A stretch of DNA of 64,000 bases from Amblyornis subalaris (taxonomy: Eukaryota > Chordata > Aves > Passeriformes > Ptilonorhynchidae). The notes below the pieces were generated by a model. The model was not told the DNA's origin and searched no databases. It saw only the letters and a list, made by a program, of their open reading frames with translations. The stretch is from assembly GCA_018881555.1 (NCBI GenBank), contig JACAXG010000107.1, positions 434,001-498,000 on the forward strand. Reading direction: 5' to 3'. This document shows, in pieces, positions 36,425-49,700 of the stretch (its first letter is position 1; each line of letters begins with the position of its first letter). The translations under genes and the position numbers were made by a program.

Positions 36425-36677
36425 CTGGTTCTGTATCTCTGCTAGAAGCACCTTCATGGTCACTACTCTCAGGTGTTGACTGCACTAAGTCAATGATATC
36501 CTCAGTCTCTGAATGACTGGACACATTTTCTTCTGTCGACCTCGGAGACTGACAGTGGATGCCACTGTCACGTAGGGCCATCTCCTCCAAGTCATCTTCT
36601 AAGGCATCTATGGTTTCCTCAAAGAACATAAGAACATCCTGTTCTTCGTGAGTTAAGTACTTCAGACTCTCATCATC
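36425..36677 (-). CDS. PROSER2: PROSER2 coding exon 3 (acidic conserved helix)
   Basis: After the acceptor TCTATTTTCCCCACAG the exon reads DDESLKYLTHEEQDVLMFFE and then ETIDALEDDLEEMAL, ending SSRDTEP plus one base before the donor GTACTT. It encodes residues 46-129. DDESLKYLTHEE is the most recognisable block of PROSER2 and marks a short, highly acidic and probably helical region. It is followed by a Ser-rich acidic stretch (STEENVSSHSETEDIIDLVQ). Continuing the open frame 5' of 36677 (MSLWEGVNLSGFF...) reads intron. Confidence 0.93.
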
Positions 36678-39600
36678 CTGTGGGGAAAATAGAAGAAAAA
36701 AACCAGAAAGATTAACACCTTCCCAAAGAGACATTCAGACATTACAATGCTGGAGGACAAAAAAAAATTAGAAAACCAAAGGAGAAGCAACTGGTATTTA
36801 GGTCCTTTAAAGTACCCAACTTTAGTTTAGCAAATGAGTCTCCATTTGAGTTGGACAGAACAAATTGCTAAAAGATCATAAAAGCAACTAAAAAAAAAAA
36901 AAAAAGGCAACCACCCCACCCACCCGTGCCTTTGGAAGGGTTAGGACAGCTTCTTCAGGCTCCAAACTGGGGTAAGCTGTGTTCTGTGTCAGATTCAGGG
37001 ACAAGGCTTGGGGAGCAGCAGGGGAGGGAAAGGGTGCACTCACGACAACCCCTGAAATGGGTTGATTCCCTTATTTGCTCTAGCCCAAAGTGGGAATTGG
37101 CTTCTGGAGGCAAAGCTGGAGCTGAGAAGTGTCTCTACCACTACAAACTATGAATTATCCAGAGTTACATGACAGATTACAAAGAAGTAATGCTAAGGTA
37201 CTAAGGAGGGAGTGAGTTTCTAAAGATTTTACCTTGAGTTACAGAAAGGAAAAATTAAGGATAAATATGAAGATGTGTTCCTTAGCAGTATAGTGCCTTA
37301 GGCTATTTTCTTCTGCAGGAAACAATCCTGTAGACCACAGAAGTGATAAATAATCACTTGGATTATCCAGTCTTCATTTGCTCTGAGTCACTGCTCTTGA
37401 TTAACTTGATCAACACATTATCACTGAGAAGCTCAGCAGCAATGCGCTAACTCTTTTCCTTCCACCCTGGGAAACGCTCACTTCTCCAGAAGCTTGGAGA
37501 TGACAAAGAATGATTAAGAAAGGCACTACCTTAAGACAATGGATACAGGAAAGACATTTCCCAAGAGAACTGTGTAAGTTCTGCAATGTACGTATGTATT
37601 GTTGAAAACTGAGTGAGGTTTTCCCTCTTCTGGATTGAATTTCTCCCCTGCCAAGCATATACTGGAAACTTTGGTGTCAGTAACTTCACAAGAAGCACCA
37701 AGGACACCTCACTGCACGTGCAGACAGGGTAAAAAGGCTACTTCTCCGTGGAGGGCTGGGAGAATTTAGGTAAATACATAAAGGTATGCAGTACAAATAT
37801 CCAAGAGGTAGTCTTGCTAGGGCAGCACAACTTGCTTCAAACTCACCGTGCCTGTTCAGATCACCTTACATTAGATTAGACTAAAAAAAACCTGTGTGCA
37901 GCTCTACCTGTTAACTCCTTGCACAAACAAAGCTTTTATCCCCTTTCTCAGCATTAAAAATAAGAACAACATAGCTCTGTAGGCAAGTATTGCCTATAGA
38001 TTAGGAAATATAACATGCTGCATTGTGCCCAGTGGCAGTTGGTCTCCAAGCACTTAGTGTTNCAGATGAGAAAATAAATGCTTTAGGGCTCTCAAGTTCC
38101 TTCTCCTGTGTGGCCAACAGAACATTTGGTGGCTGGGAAAAATNTTCAGAAGTGTGGGTATTTCTACTTGGTCTTACTATCCATTTTTACTGTCAGAATA
38201 AGTAACTTATTCCAGCTTGCAGCAAAGCTGCTACAGAAGCTAAAAGTTGGATGCTATTGGCCATTGCCTGCTTAAAAGAAGAACTTCAAAGGCTGACGTG
38301 TTCCACAGCTCGCACCCACCACATGTCGGTTTTCAAAGGCCAAGGAAAGTTTTACAGCTGCACTTGAAAAGCGAGAGACAGACAAGCCTTCCTTTTTTGT
38401 TTTTTTTGGTGTTTTTTTTTCCCTGAATGGATGTTGCAATCTCCTTCCTTCCCCACCCAAATACTCATAGGGCTGCTATGTCTAGTAGGCGAGAGAATGA
38501 CAGGAAAGGAGTCCTTGTTAGGTAGCCCTGAGCTGCAGCTGAACAGGACTCCAAGAACTTTTTGTTGAGGGTGAGCTCATTCCAAGAGCCAGACTTCCAC
38601 AGGCAAAGGAAAAAAGAAGGGGTTGTGTTTAAGAAGTTCATAGTGGCAGCAAATCCAGAGCATGGTACAGGAATTACTGNACCACACTGTGCACCTAAAA
38701 AAACTGCTCCCACATGATCTTAATTTGCTTGATCAAGAGCTGAGCAAAGAAGCAAAAAGACTTCCAGAAGTACTTCCTTGCAGCCTTTTCTATGCTGTAA
38801 GACTGAGCACTTTTCCATGCCAGGTAAGATCTGCAGGAGAGCTTTACCTGACTTACCATCCCTCATGGATCTTGCTGAAATGAGCAGTGTCCCTTGAGAT
38901 GAAGGATCTGAAATGAGTAACCATCCCTTCGTAAACACATTTGTAATAAATAGCATCCCAAGATGTGAAAGGCCAACCTCATCTCTGTTAGCACTTCGAT
39001 CTGTTTCCTCATGCAGTTTCCCTTCAAGATGATCGATGTCACATTTCATCAGAAAAAGAAAAACAAAACCAAAACCAACAGCTCTGGGGAACAGGCAGTG
39101 TTAGGTCAGGGCACTGTACTGAGAGGCAAGGCATCCAGTCTGGATAGAAACTCCCTCAGGCAAGGCATGTTTCAGTTTGCCAGCCAAGGAAACAATCCCA
39201 TTTCAGACACACAATCACAGAGAAAAAAAACCTACTCAAGCTGGTCAAACCAAAGGAGCTCAGAGATCTAAAGCAAGCAGTGACTTGCTTTATTCCCACC
39301 TGTATTACTCGTATTATAGTAAAGCTTTCAGAAAGATGGGAGGAATTTTTGTAAGTTAACAGGTGCCAATTTTAACCAAGGTTACCAAGACTATTTGTAA
39401 TTAGTTCATTTTCCATATATTCCCAGTCCTGGAACAGTTCATATTCTTTCCAGGCTGGTTTTCCATGCCTCCTTTCTTCTTGATGAATCTGGGTTTTTTA
39501 ATAGTCAAAGAAAAGTCTTTTCAGCTACTTGAGTTATTCACCTCATAGTTTCCATCTACTCCCTACTCTTGATATACAAACACACCTCCCAAAATTAAAT

Positions 39601-42600
39601 CTCACATACACCTAACACTACAAACTTTAAAACTACTGTCAAAAGACAGCCTGAATTTGAAACTTGAAAATTGTGCCTCATCATTAAATTANATTAGGAG
39701 GGTTAAAAGGCTGCTTGGACAGAAGAAATTTGGGATGCAAACAGTTGAATGAGCTGAGTATGCTCAGCTGGCATTAATATTTTAGATCTCTGTGCAGCCA
39801 AACATTTCCTGCTTACGCCAAACAGGAAAGAATCTGTTGTAATAGTGTTTGGTATAAAAGAGGAGAGANAAGAACAACAGAATCTATTTCACAGAAAAGA
39901 TTCCTTTCCTACCTGTCCAAGAAGTGACTTAATATCCAGAGGCCCACAATTTTCCATATGCATCTGAAGAAATTCTGAACATCACATCCACACCTAGAAT
40001 CCTAAGAACAGCACAAGAAATCCCAAGACATCTGCAGTGCTTAAGAAAAAAAAATCTTCTGAAAACTGCTAAAGAACCAAACTTCAATTAGCAAAATACC
40101 AGGAGAACACCAGATTCAACTGATTTATCAATCACTTGACAGCACCAAAGAATTAAGAGGCACAATTCCATGGAAGAGAAGGGANTGGGTGCTTCTCAAA
40201 AGAACCATGAAGGGAGCAAACTATTCTAATATGTAGTACAAAGGCCAATGTAGCACCACTNGGGCCACAGTCTGTTAAGAACAAGGCAGTTCTACTTGTT
40301 AGAAGGGGTGAAAAAGAAAGCCCTGTGTGCAAGAACTGTATCAGAACAGGTACAAAAGCTTTAGCACAGAAGAAGGAGTCNAGTACCTCTGAAGAGATTA
40401 CAGAAAAGGGAAACGGAATGGATTGTACTGCTGTGTTACTGAAGTTGGAAGCAAGTGAATTACAGGTAAGAACATGAACTACTATACAGGATCAGACCAA
40501 AAAGCCCATTCAGCTCAGTAGCCTTCAGCTACCACGCACACACAGGACAGGGGAGCAAGGTTGGAGGGAAGAGTGTTGCTGTATATTGGATGGATTTGTA
40601 TTTTTCTCCCCTAAATCCTTCCAGCAATACATGGCTTAAGGACTTCCCAGATGCATCTGCATCTGTGTATTTAATAGCCCTTAATGAGCTTTTCTAGCAT
40701 GAATTCGTCTTATTGTTTGAGCCCATGGAAATGATTGGCATTCACAGCATTCTGCGGCAGGGAGTTCCAGAGTGTAATTGTGTGCTGTGTCAAAAAGTGC
40801 TTCCTCTACAACCCACTATCTGATGATTTTGATAATACCATTTCATTTGGTGAAGAAGACTGTAATATTGAATGTTGTTTTCTTCAGTTTATGAGCATAA
40901 TTGTACCCGTCTGCTTCATAATAGGTAGCAAAGCATATAATCAATAGGTCCTAAGTGAGGAAACAAATTATCTACAAGTACTTAAAAGATAAACTAGATG
41001 AGCTAAAGTCATAAACTGACTAAATTACTCCTAACCTACTTTTAAAAAAAGCAAGCTGAAGATCTACTTAAACTCTGAGGACATCTCTTTGATAAAGAAA
41101 GTTAGCCAATCAGCTTATAGAAACTAAAGCGAAAAAGAAATCATGTTAGAACACTGATAAAAATGAGGAGACATTTCAGGCAAAAGCCATTAAATAAAAA
41201 AGCCACTAAATAATTTTCACAAAAATCAAATCATTTCACACCAAGCTCATTTCTCATGAGATGCTTATTGACTGGGCCAACAGGTGTAAGCACAAGACAT
41301 CATATCTTCATTTGAAGCCTTTATGACATGGCCCCCAAAAATGCACTCACAGATGACCAAGAAAACGATGCTGAGATGAAGTTACTGCAAAGTACCCGTG
41401 CAATCTGTGATTCTGTCAGTTTAAGTGCCATAAAGAGGAAAAAAAAAATCTGCTGTTCAGGGATGCAGATCTCATTCTGGGATATATTAACCAGGGTGAT
41501 GACATGACAGCACATCCTCATTCGGAACACTGAGTTCAGATTCAGTTGTTGAACTTTGGAAAGGATGCAGCCAAGCTGGACAGAGTCCAGAACTAAGCCA
41601 GGAGTGCTGAGAGTTTAGCTGCACAGGAAGGCTCAAATAATGGAGCATGATATATTTAAAACAGGGAAGAATGAACGGGTGGTGGGCAGATGAGCCCTGT
41701 GTGTATTTTCATATGTAAAAAGTTGACCACCCAGATAATCACAACAAATCTTCTCTATGTGCACTGAAGGTGAGACAAATATAATTGGCTTTCACATTAC
41801 AGAAACTCTAATGGAAGTAATGAAAAGTAGTGGAGTATACAAAGAAAACACTTTGGAATTACAGGAATGCCTATCAGTGTGGTTTGAAGAGCAGACTTGG
41901 CCATCTGCTGGAATAATCTCTATCTATCATTCTGCTTTGAAGCAGAATGATGCAGTTCATGCATAGAGTCCAAATTGCCTTCAGGATCTGTATTCTCACT
42001 TGCACATTTTACAGCAAGATCATTCCTTGCTAGGAGTCAGGTTCTTATTTTTCCAAGGCATACTGCTTCCAGGTCATACTAACATCAGGTTAAAGTGGAT
42101 GAAGCATAGCATAGCTCTCTCCACACCCTGCAAGGAATGGCTTCCACCTGCCCAAGACAGCTGTATCCATACAAAACAAACAGTCAAAAATTCTTCTCAT
42201 TTTTTGTGTATTGTTATTTGGCAAAGTGCTTGGACACAGGGAAAGGTCTTGGAGTACAGTAAAGCCTGTGGAGTATCTGTATCAAAGGGGAAAAACACAT
42301 TAATTTTATGAAAGGAGTCTTTCTCAGGACCTTCCCTTGAATGTATCTAAAGTGCAGCTCAGTATCACAGACTGAACATTCAAATTGTGAGGAAAAAAAG
42401 GTAGCAGTGGGCTAACAGTCATGATCTGTCCTTTTCCAGAACCCCTAAATCCACACTGGATTCCCAGGGGATTCTCTTCAGGTTCCTCTTCAGAGAGCTT
42501 GGGGTAAAGAGATACTAACGTGGTGCACCTAGAATGCCAGGTCTGTTGCATTTGAATTACCTGTACTGAGCCAAAAAGTATAAAGGTCATAGCAACAAAT

Positions 42601-45600
42601 TTTTAGGCTATGAGAGACATCATAACTACAAACTAACCAGGTGAACCCTGAGTTAAATGGCTGAGTGTGTGAAACAAGACATTGAACCAGCTCGGACTAC
42701 TGAGAAGACAGTTGCTCTTCATGTCTATGTAACCAACGTTCAAAATGACCCCTGTACTATGCAAGGGGTCCAGGAGTGACAAACCATCTTGAGTGACTGG
42801 GTATCAAGTCTTGTTAGAGCCACAGAGGAAGCTTGTTTGAAGAAATAATAATCAGAATAAGCAAAATATCTTTTTTAGAGTCATGGCCTCAGCCAATTTA
42901 AGGCATTGGACTTGGGATCAAACAAATCAGTCACTCGAACAAATTCTGGCGGTCACCACTACCACAAAAAGAATGGTGGTGAACTGTGGAATTAGCTGAG
43001 GATCTGTCTGATCCAAAGGCAAAAAATAAAATAAAAAACCCAGAGTGTGATCCTCTGAGAATAACAAGAGCTCACTATCCCTCAAAGCTATCACTCGGTA
43101 AGACATGTTCAGATACAGAAGGTACAGTACGGAAGTTGTAGCAACAGATCCAAGGCCCTGACACAGCTTATTGTTAGTGCAGTTCCAATTAGCACAGCTC
43201 CCTTCAGGTACAACCAGCACCTCTGCCATGGTTTTCACAGGTAACACTATTGTCCTAGCACATTATTCACACATAGAAACTAAAGCAGTTACTCATGGCT
43301 GAGAATAGATACCGGTCCAATTACCAGAGAGAAGCACTGAAAGAGAAGGATTGGCTTTAAGAAGCTGGTCTGTGCCTATTCAGTCAATGGAACAAGACAA
43401 ATTGCTTCAAAAAAAAGCCAGGACCTAGTTTTATCTTTGAATTAAGTGTCCTTAAATTGCTGCAACCATATTTCACGGCAAGTTAATTCTTATACCACAC
43501 ATCAGGGAGTGTCATTCCAGAATGAGGTTTGGAAGCCAGAATTGCCAAGAACGGAGTGTTTTTGTTTTCCCTCTCCCTTGGATAGTGCAGCTGATGCCAT
43601 GCATCAGGAAAGTACACTTCTCTCAAGCAGATGTATGGATACCCTCTTTGTTAAAAAGAAACCAGAATATATGTGCAAGTTCATGTCCTCATATGTAACA
43701 GTTTTTTTGGTTATAAACATTGGTGTAAGACGAAAATATCAAGGCAAACATTCCTCCCATCTCAACACAGCATGCACCTGCTGTAATAGATTTGGCAGCA
43801 TAAATCCAGACCTGAAAATCTATCATTTCTATGGAAATTCTCCTAAAGCCAAGGCAGCACCTTGCTTTCCATTTAAAATGATAAATTTCGTTTGAAGGCC
43901 TGCAGTTGTCAAAGATTAACTGAAAGCATCATTGTATAGGTAAGAAGCTGAGAAATCTGGCAAAACTAAACTGAAGTGACAACAGCTGAGTGGGAAGGAT
44001 CCCACATGCAGAGTTTTAAGACCTTTTTAGCACATGGCAATTGATGTCCATCTCTAGTCATTCCTAAACCAATCAGCAGTTCCCCAGCAAACGATGCCAG
44101 CACAGACACACAGGATGCAGGACTAGCCAGGGGTCAGTCAAACCAGCTCCGAGCAGTCGGTGAAGGCTAAAGCCAGTCCAAGTGTTTGTCCCCATTATCA
44201 CATCCCTGGGTTTGTTTGAATTCCACAGATGCAATACAAAGGTTATATTTAGTGACTAATGCAGTTTGACACAGAGAAGCTTAAGAGCCTGGTTTTTTAC
44301 AATCAAGTAGGAAGAAACCTGCAGCAGCACAGGCCTGTCATAAGCAGCACTGCTACACTTCTTTCCTTTGCAAGGTCATTCCAAAAAAACCAAAAAAATC
44401 CAAGTCAACCCTGACCCTCCTTGCTGTGCCTCTAGGTGAACAGACCCAGGAAAGTGATAAAGGAAGTGGCAGGTAAGTCTCTATTGCTTCTGTTTCAGGG
44501 CTACGAAGGTCCAGTGTGCCTGAACATACATCCCTTCCTTTCTCAGACTTGGTGTAGTAAGAAAGTATTTGTCTACGCAAAGTTGTCTATCCTTTCTTGT
44601 CATTAGGTCATCAAAGCTTCTGCCTCTACTGAACTTTTATAATAAAACTACTGAAGTAAGAAGATACTGTCTCTAGGAGCATGTTCCAGCAATTAGGCAG
44701 AATTTCCTTCATATTCAGTTCCACACAGACCCCTTCTCAAACTCAGAAACTGAAATCATGGCTGTATTGAAAAGGGTTTCCATTGCCCAACCTGTTACTC
44801 CACACAGGCAAGCTGTCAGACTGATTGGGCATGCCACCACTACACTGCTGGAAGAACAGTCATGGAAGGGGATCTGTGGCACCAGAATTAAACTTGTTGG
44901 TACACACTTCATTCTCTTCATGCAAAAACTCAAACAAGACAAACTAAAGGCTCTGAATTTCTGCTAATTCACAGGGCTGATGGGAATTGCCTAAGCCTGC
45001 AGCCAACTTTTACTCCATCTATAAATTACTGCATTACAGAGTAGGAAGGGATTCCAATTCTAGCTGATGTATCATCATATGGGTTATCACACGGCAGGAT
45101 CTAGTTGGACTAAGGCAATTGACATCATTTTCTGACACAGCAGAGCCAGGATGACACTGTAAAAACACACTGACTTATACATAGCTTTGTTATTCAATAC
45201 TGATTTTTTCAAATGTCTAGTCTCATTCCTGCTACCACAGCTAAGAATAAAACCCAAGGAAACGACTGGCTAGTGCTGTGATAACCTGGGAAACCAGTGT
45301 TAGAGTAATGAGCAAAATTAACTTGTAATTCTGTNTATTAAGTTAATACTTAATAAACTTAAATTGTAATTCTCTAGCAAAGTACTACTCCCACTGCAAT
45401 GCTCTAAAATTCAACCAGTTTTCACCCAACAAACAACATACACTAACTTCCTGAGTCCAAATGGAGTACTCAACTTCACCCACCCTGACCCTTCATAACT
45501 TTTTTCTAGAACAGATCAGAAACAGTTAAGGAACTAAATGTCATAATACTTGTTTTGTGTTTTAACAAGCAACACAAGCTGGAGGATACAGCATCGTATT

Positions 45601-46559
45601 TACAGAGTTGTATTTTCAGTAGAAACAAACAAGAAAGAACAGCTTTAGAATTGCCTCCAGGTGCCAAAAAGCTCATGAAATAGCACAAAACCATGAGCAT
45701 GTCTGAGGTATACATATAAATACAGGTATCATCTTGCCAACTTATTTTTGCCATTTACTCTTTCACAGGAAACTACCACATTAAACTACCACATTATCAG
45801 NGAGGGCAGGAGGAAAGAGAAAGCCTAATTCCACATTTAAGGAAAGACAGATTTTGATTTCCACTTAGGGAAAGCATGTTTACCAGAGTGCTCTTTCCTC
45901 AATTAAAAATGGATGCTTTTCAAATGGTTGTGATGATAAAAAAAATATGGATGGAACCATACCTGCTTTCTAGGCTCAGCCTGTCACAGTACAAAGTGTA
46001 CTGTTGAGTTCATTGCCTGATTCACCCTGCTAATTGGGAAAAATGCAGAAGTGCATCCTACTCCCTCAGTTACTCACTCACGATTTAAATGGCCACATAC
46101 TCATACTCACTAATGTGAGGACAGCTTTGTTTACGGTGACATATTTGTTACTCATCTAATTAAGGTGGAATAAGCTGAGACCTTTATTCAGGAGTGTCAA
46201 CAAAGAGATTAAGCAAAAACCAGTGTGCAGAACCAACCACTATCCTTAGGTTCCTTTATGAGCTATTTAAAAAAGTAAGGGCAGAGCAGCCCTTACTGTC
46301 ATTCCTGATTCTCTGGGAGGAAGGACTGGAGAGGAGCACTCTCCAAGCTCTCAGAGACAATCAGACTAGAATAACAAGCTGTTGTACCAAAGCAGAGAAG
46401 TTATTTCTGGCTTTTGAGTTTAACAACCAAGACAACACCAGCAACCACTTAGGATTAGAAATGGCAAAAATCAATCTTAATAAAACAAAAGCTGTGTGAG
46501 GTGGACAGAACCATTAACGTAATCTGTATCACTGAGCACAAGGCTCATTAAACACTTAC
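36678..46559 (-). other. PROSER2: PROSER2 intron 2 (9.9 kb)
   Basis: This is a GT-AG intron with donor GTAAGT at 46559 and acceptor CCCCACAG at 36678. It contains an old CR1 copy at 40465-40960. The plus-strand open frame at 43446-43895 (149 codons) is the longest in it, with no recognisable domain; other frames are shorter. No RNA gene was recognised. Confidence 0.8.
40465..40960 (-). mobile_element. Ancient sauropsid-type CR1 LINE copy
   Basis: On the minus strand the sequence runs through ACACTCTGGAACTCCCTGCC and AAGGGCTATTAAATACAC, and closes with GGTCTGATCCTGTATAG. This is the order of the CR1 ORF2 terminus (NSLP...NGY-stop) and the short 3' UTR ending in TGGGTCTGACC...TATGG that is common in turtles and crocodilians. 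It differs from the modern avian CR1 tails elsewhere in this window, so it is an older subfamily. It lies in the same orientation as PROSER2. The 5' boundary is uncertain because the homology fades near 40950. Confidence 0.75.
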
Positions 46560-46694
46560 CAGGGCAAGATTTCTGCACCTAGTTTGGCTGCCACGATTCT
46601 CCACACTGCCAGCCCTCTCCATGCTCCCACGTACGTGCTCTGGAGAGATTTCGGATGCCATTTCAGGAGAATCCGAGAGGAGATTTCTAGGCAT
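46560..46694 (-). CDS. PROSER2: PROSER2 coding exon 2 with start codon
   Basis: The exon lies between the acceptor TTCTGTTTCCAG (46773) and the donor GTAAGT (46559). The start chosen, ATG at 46694, gives MPRNLLSDSPEMASEISPEH and ends RCRNLAL. It has G at -3. It aligns with the human N-terminus, which also begins Met-Pro and has Ser-Asp, Met-x-Ser and Ser-Pro in the same order. It encodes 45 residues ending in phase 0 before DDESLKYL. An in-frame upstream ATG at 46736 would add 14 residues (MACAALGSISEECG); it has a weak -3 base (C) but G at +4. Which start is used cannot be settled from sequence alone. Confidence 0.8.
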
Positions 46695-46772
46695 CCCACA
46701 CTCTTCACTTATTGATCCCAATGCAGCGCAGGCCATCAGCGAGCTACGTGGGGCTGCTCGCTGTATTCATGT
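46695..46772 (-). other. PROSER2: PROSER2 exon 2, 5' untranslated part with upstream ORF
   Basis: This is the leader part of exon 2, from the splice acceptor to the chosen start codon. It holds an eight-codon upstream ORF (46770-46744, ATG AAT ACA ... TAG). It also holds the end of a possible longer upstream ORF coming from exon 1, whose TGA at 46738-46736 overlaps the in-frame ATG at 46736 as TGATG. Confidence 0.65.
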
Positions 46773-49700
46773 CTGGAAACAGAACAAAGAGGTACATTNA
46801 AATCTGCTTATTAAAATACTTGGAAAGGAATAGGAAGTAAATGGCAAAAAAAGATCCCACACAAGTTAATAAAGGGCATATCTTCATGCTCTGGAACACA
46901 TCTACTACTTTATGGGCATCATTTAAGCACTGGTCTTATTCAAAAAGATGACTAAAAATCCAGCATAGAAAAGTTCTGTATCCCATCTCTTGTGTTTCCA
47001 AACCAGATGTCTACAGACAGTTAGAAGAAAGAACCCTGCATATATCCTTGTCCTACAGATTCAGTTTGTCTTTTCCATTATGACACATCNCTAACAGTAA
47101 TAAAATCCCGCTGGCTGAGATACCAACTGGCCCAGCTCAAGTATCTTTATCTTTATTTGGTTTTAAACAAGAATTCTATTTATGGGATCATATGAGGGAA
47201 ACAGAACCCAGTAATTTCCTAACACTGCTGCAGTTAACTCGTGTTACTGAAGCAGCTCTGTNCCACCTGCTTCTGGTGAAAGATCCATGAGCAGAACTTA
47301 GTGCCATTTTTGCACCAGCGCATTGCAAATTGCATTTTAAAGCTTAAAGAGCTTTCATATCACTCAGCCATGAAGAAACAGTACTTGTACATTTGGAAGA
47401 CACTTACCGAAACAGACGTGCACCAGCACTCACTGGAGCAAAAGCTCCCAGTTTCTTAAGCTTTCCCAATGCCCAGTTCTGTAACACCTCTCTGAATTGT
47501 TGTCATCTCCCAAAACACTCTGGCAGAACTTTTTCCTTTATTCTCAAGGACACAAAGACAAAAGTCATCTTAGTGCACTTATAGCACGAACAGAGGGTAG
47601 GCAAAAAGTAAAACCTAGCTCATTTCTCGCTCCAATACATTAAACCACCCTTTGCAAGAAGAAATTGCCTTGTTTTCTAACAGTCCATCTTTTCACCCAC
47701 CCTGCCTGTGACCCGTTAACAGCAGTGACACATTCCTCAATGCAACCAGCTGGGAACTGGACACCATTCCTCTGACACTGCACAAATTAAATGAGACAGT
47801 CCTGCTTCCCAAGTGTTTCTCCCTTTATTATGGTTCAAGAGGTGACACGAGAAGCAAAGTCAAGTCTGCATTTCCAATTCAATCGGATTACTTCTCCTTG
47901 CTCCCATGGCTGTGGGCTGAAGGCTGAGAAACCAGAGCCTTCTGGTAAGCTGATTAGTGTTTCATAGCAGTGAGATAACATCTGCCAACACTGAGCAACA
48001 ATTCCATCCCGCTGATCTCTCCTCCCAAGAGAGGGCTATGACATTACCAGAGGTGCGTCGCCTGTGCCGCAGCACCAGCGTGTCCTGTGGGAAAGCTCCC
48101 ACACAATGTAGCTAGGCTGCAGTCCAGCAAGTCTTGGAAGCACATCCACAATCCAGAGCACTGGGTTGCCATAACAAAAGCATCTTGTAGCCTGTCTTAT
48201 GAACATTAGGTCTAACCATCAAGACTTAGCTTTGCTTTTACGCAAGAAGAATAGTCTTCCCCTTTTTTATTAATAACTTCAGCTATAAATAGACACAATA
48301 CATCCTCAGGATAATGGGTGTTAAGTGATGCCACAGAGGTAGAATCATGGCCCTGGTTTTGAGACTCACAGGACAGGCAGACACAGGAGCACTGAGGCAG
48401 CTGCTGTACCTCTGGGTGCTGCAGAAACCTAAACCGGAAAAGAGCAGCCCAAGCATGGAACATATCCTGCAACAGCAGCTCCATCTACAACAAACCCTGT
48501 GGTGCTGAAAAGCCACACACCAACACACCTACACAAGTAAATCTACGCAATTTTTAGAAACCAGCATTATCAGTGAAAATCTTGATTCCTCTGAAATCCT
48601 ACACATGAACAAACACACATAAATATATACATAATTTTTAAAAGGGAAGACTATCAGGAAATTTTGACACCTCTGAAATTCGCATAAAACTCCCACTGAC
48701 TTCAGATTTCATCTTATGACTGTCAAGGTCATATTGAGATGGAAAAGAGGGACCAGCAAGAGGTGAGTACTCCTACTGACATCTAAGACAAGGTAGATAT
48801 TATTTCCCATCAGCACTTTCAAGCTGCAGCATGAAATTTTTATTCAGGTGGCCGCAATATAAAGTGAACACACCACGTTTGTTCAGTCCCTCAGGGATGT
48901 TATAGACAACTACGAGATTTCTATAATTATACTCAAAACTACGAACATTTTATAGACTATATTATGAGAAGTCATAGTTGCAGATTACAACAGATATCAT
49001 GAGACCCACAATTAAAAAGACCATCCAAGTGAAGATATTAATCCAAGTTACCAAGAAACCAATCAAGAGGCCCAAACTTTGAGGGAGAAGTATTGACAAG
49101 CATAGTTCTGCTTTCTCCAACAAGACCTTAATATAACCAGGACTGAGTTTCATGGTGGGCTATCTGCATTCAGGACAACAGGAACACTCAGATTCAGCAG
49201 TAATAAACATTAAAGCCATGAATTCTAAATAACAACAAATAACTCTGCTTCCAGCAAGCTTCCATTACTCATTCCGAAGCTCCAGTTCAGGTGTTTCACA
49301 AAGCTCCTGAAGAATGACTGAAGGCAGTGAGTGTGACTGGTTCAGAGTCGCCCACACAAGAGCCGGTATCAAACATTACAGCACCGTAAGGTCCTGCTTT
49401 TGTGTTGGAAGCTGTGGCTTCTTGGGAGTTTTACTCATTTCAGAAAAGCCTAGGAGCTGTGCAATGGCCTGTGAGCCTGCAGAAAGGGTGTGGGGGAAGA
49501 TTATTTTCCCTCTTCTATCTTTCACATCATCTTTTAACACATCAAGGGTACATGTCAGTAAGATCATAATCCATTTGTATACATTATTTCTTCTCCCTCT
49601 GCTGTTTTTTATGCTTTGAGAAACTCCTACACCTTTGTACAGTNTTTAGTGCAGCTAGAGTGATGTGAGGCTGCCTGGCACCCTGCAATACATACAGCAT

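Noticed and set aside
36387..36734. Open frame start at MSLWEGVNLSG for the acidic PROSER2 exon
   Set aside because: The sequence before DDESLKYL is a pyrimidine tract ending in CAG, so the upstream codons are intron and the real start is in the exon at 46.6 kb.
43446..43895. 149-codon open frame on the plus strand within PROSER2 intron 2
   Set aside because: It has no recognisable domain, no supporting splice or regulatory context and is antisense to the host gene. A frame of this length is expected occasionally in 64 kb read in six frames.
44758..44967. 69-codon frame resembling a compact basic protein
   Set aside because: I could not match it to a family, it is antisense within an intron, and no promoter or polyadenylation context stands out.
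45040..45085. GAGTAGGAAGGGATTCCAATTC, considered as another CR1 fragment
   Set aside because: It shares only a few words with the CR1 3' end; the flanking sequence does not continue the CR1 consensus in either direction.
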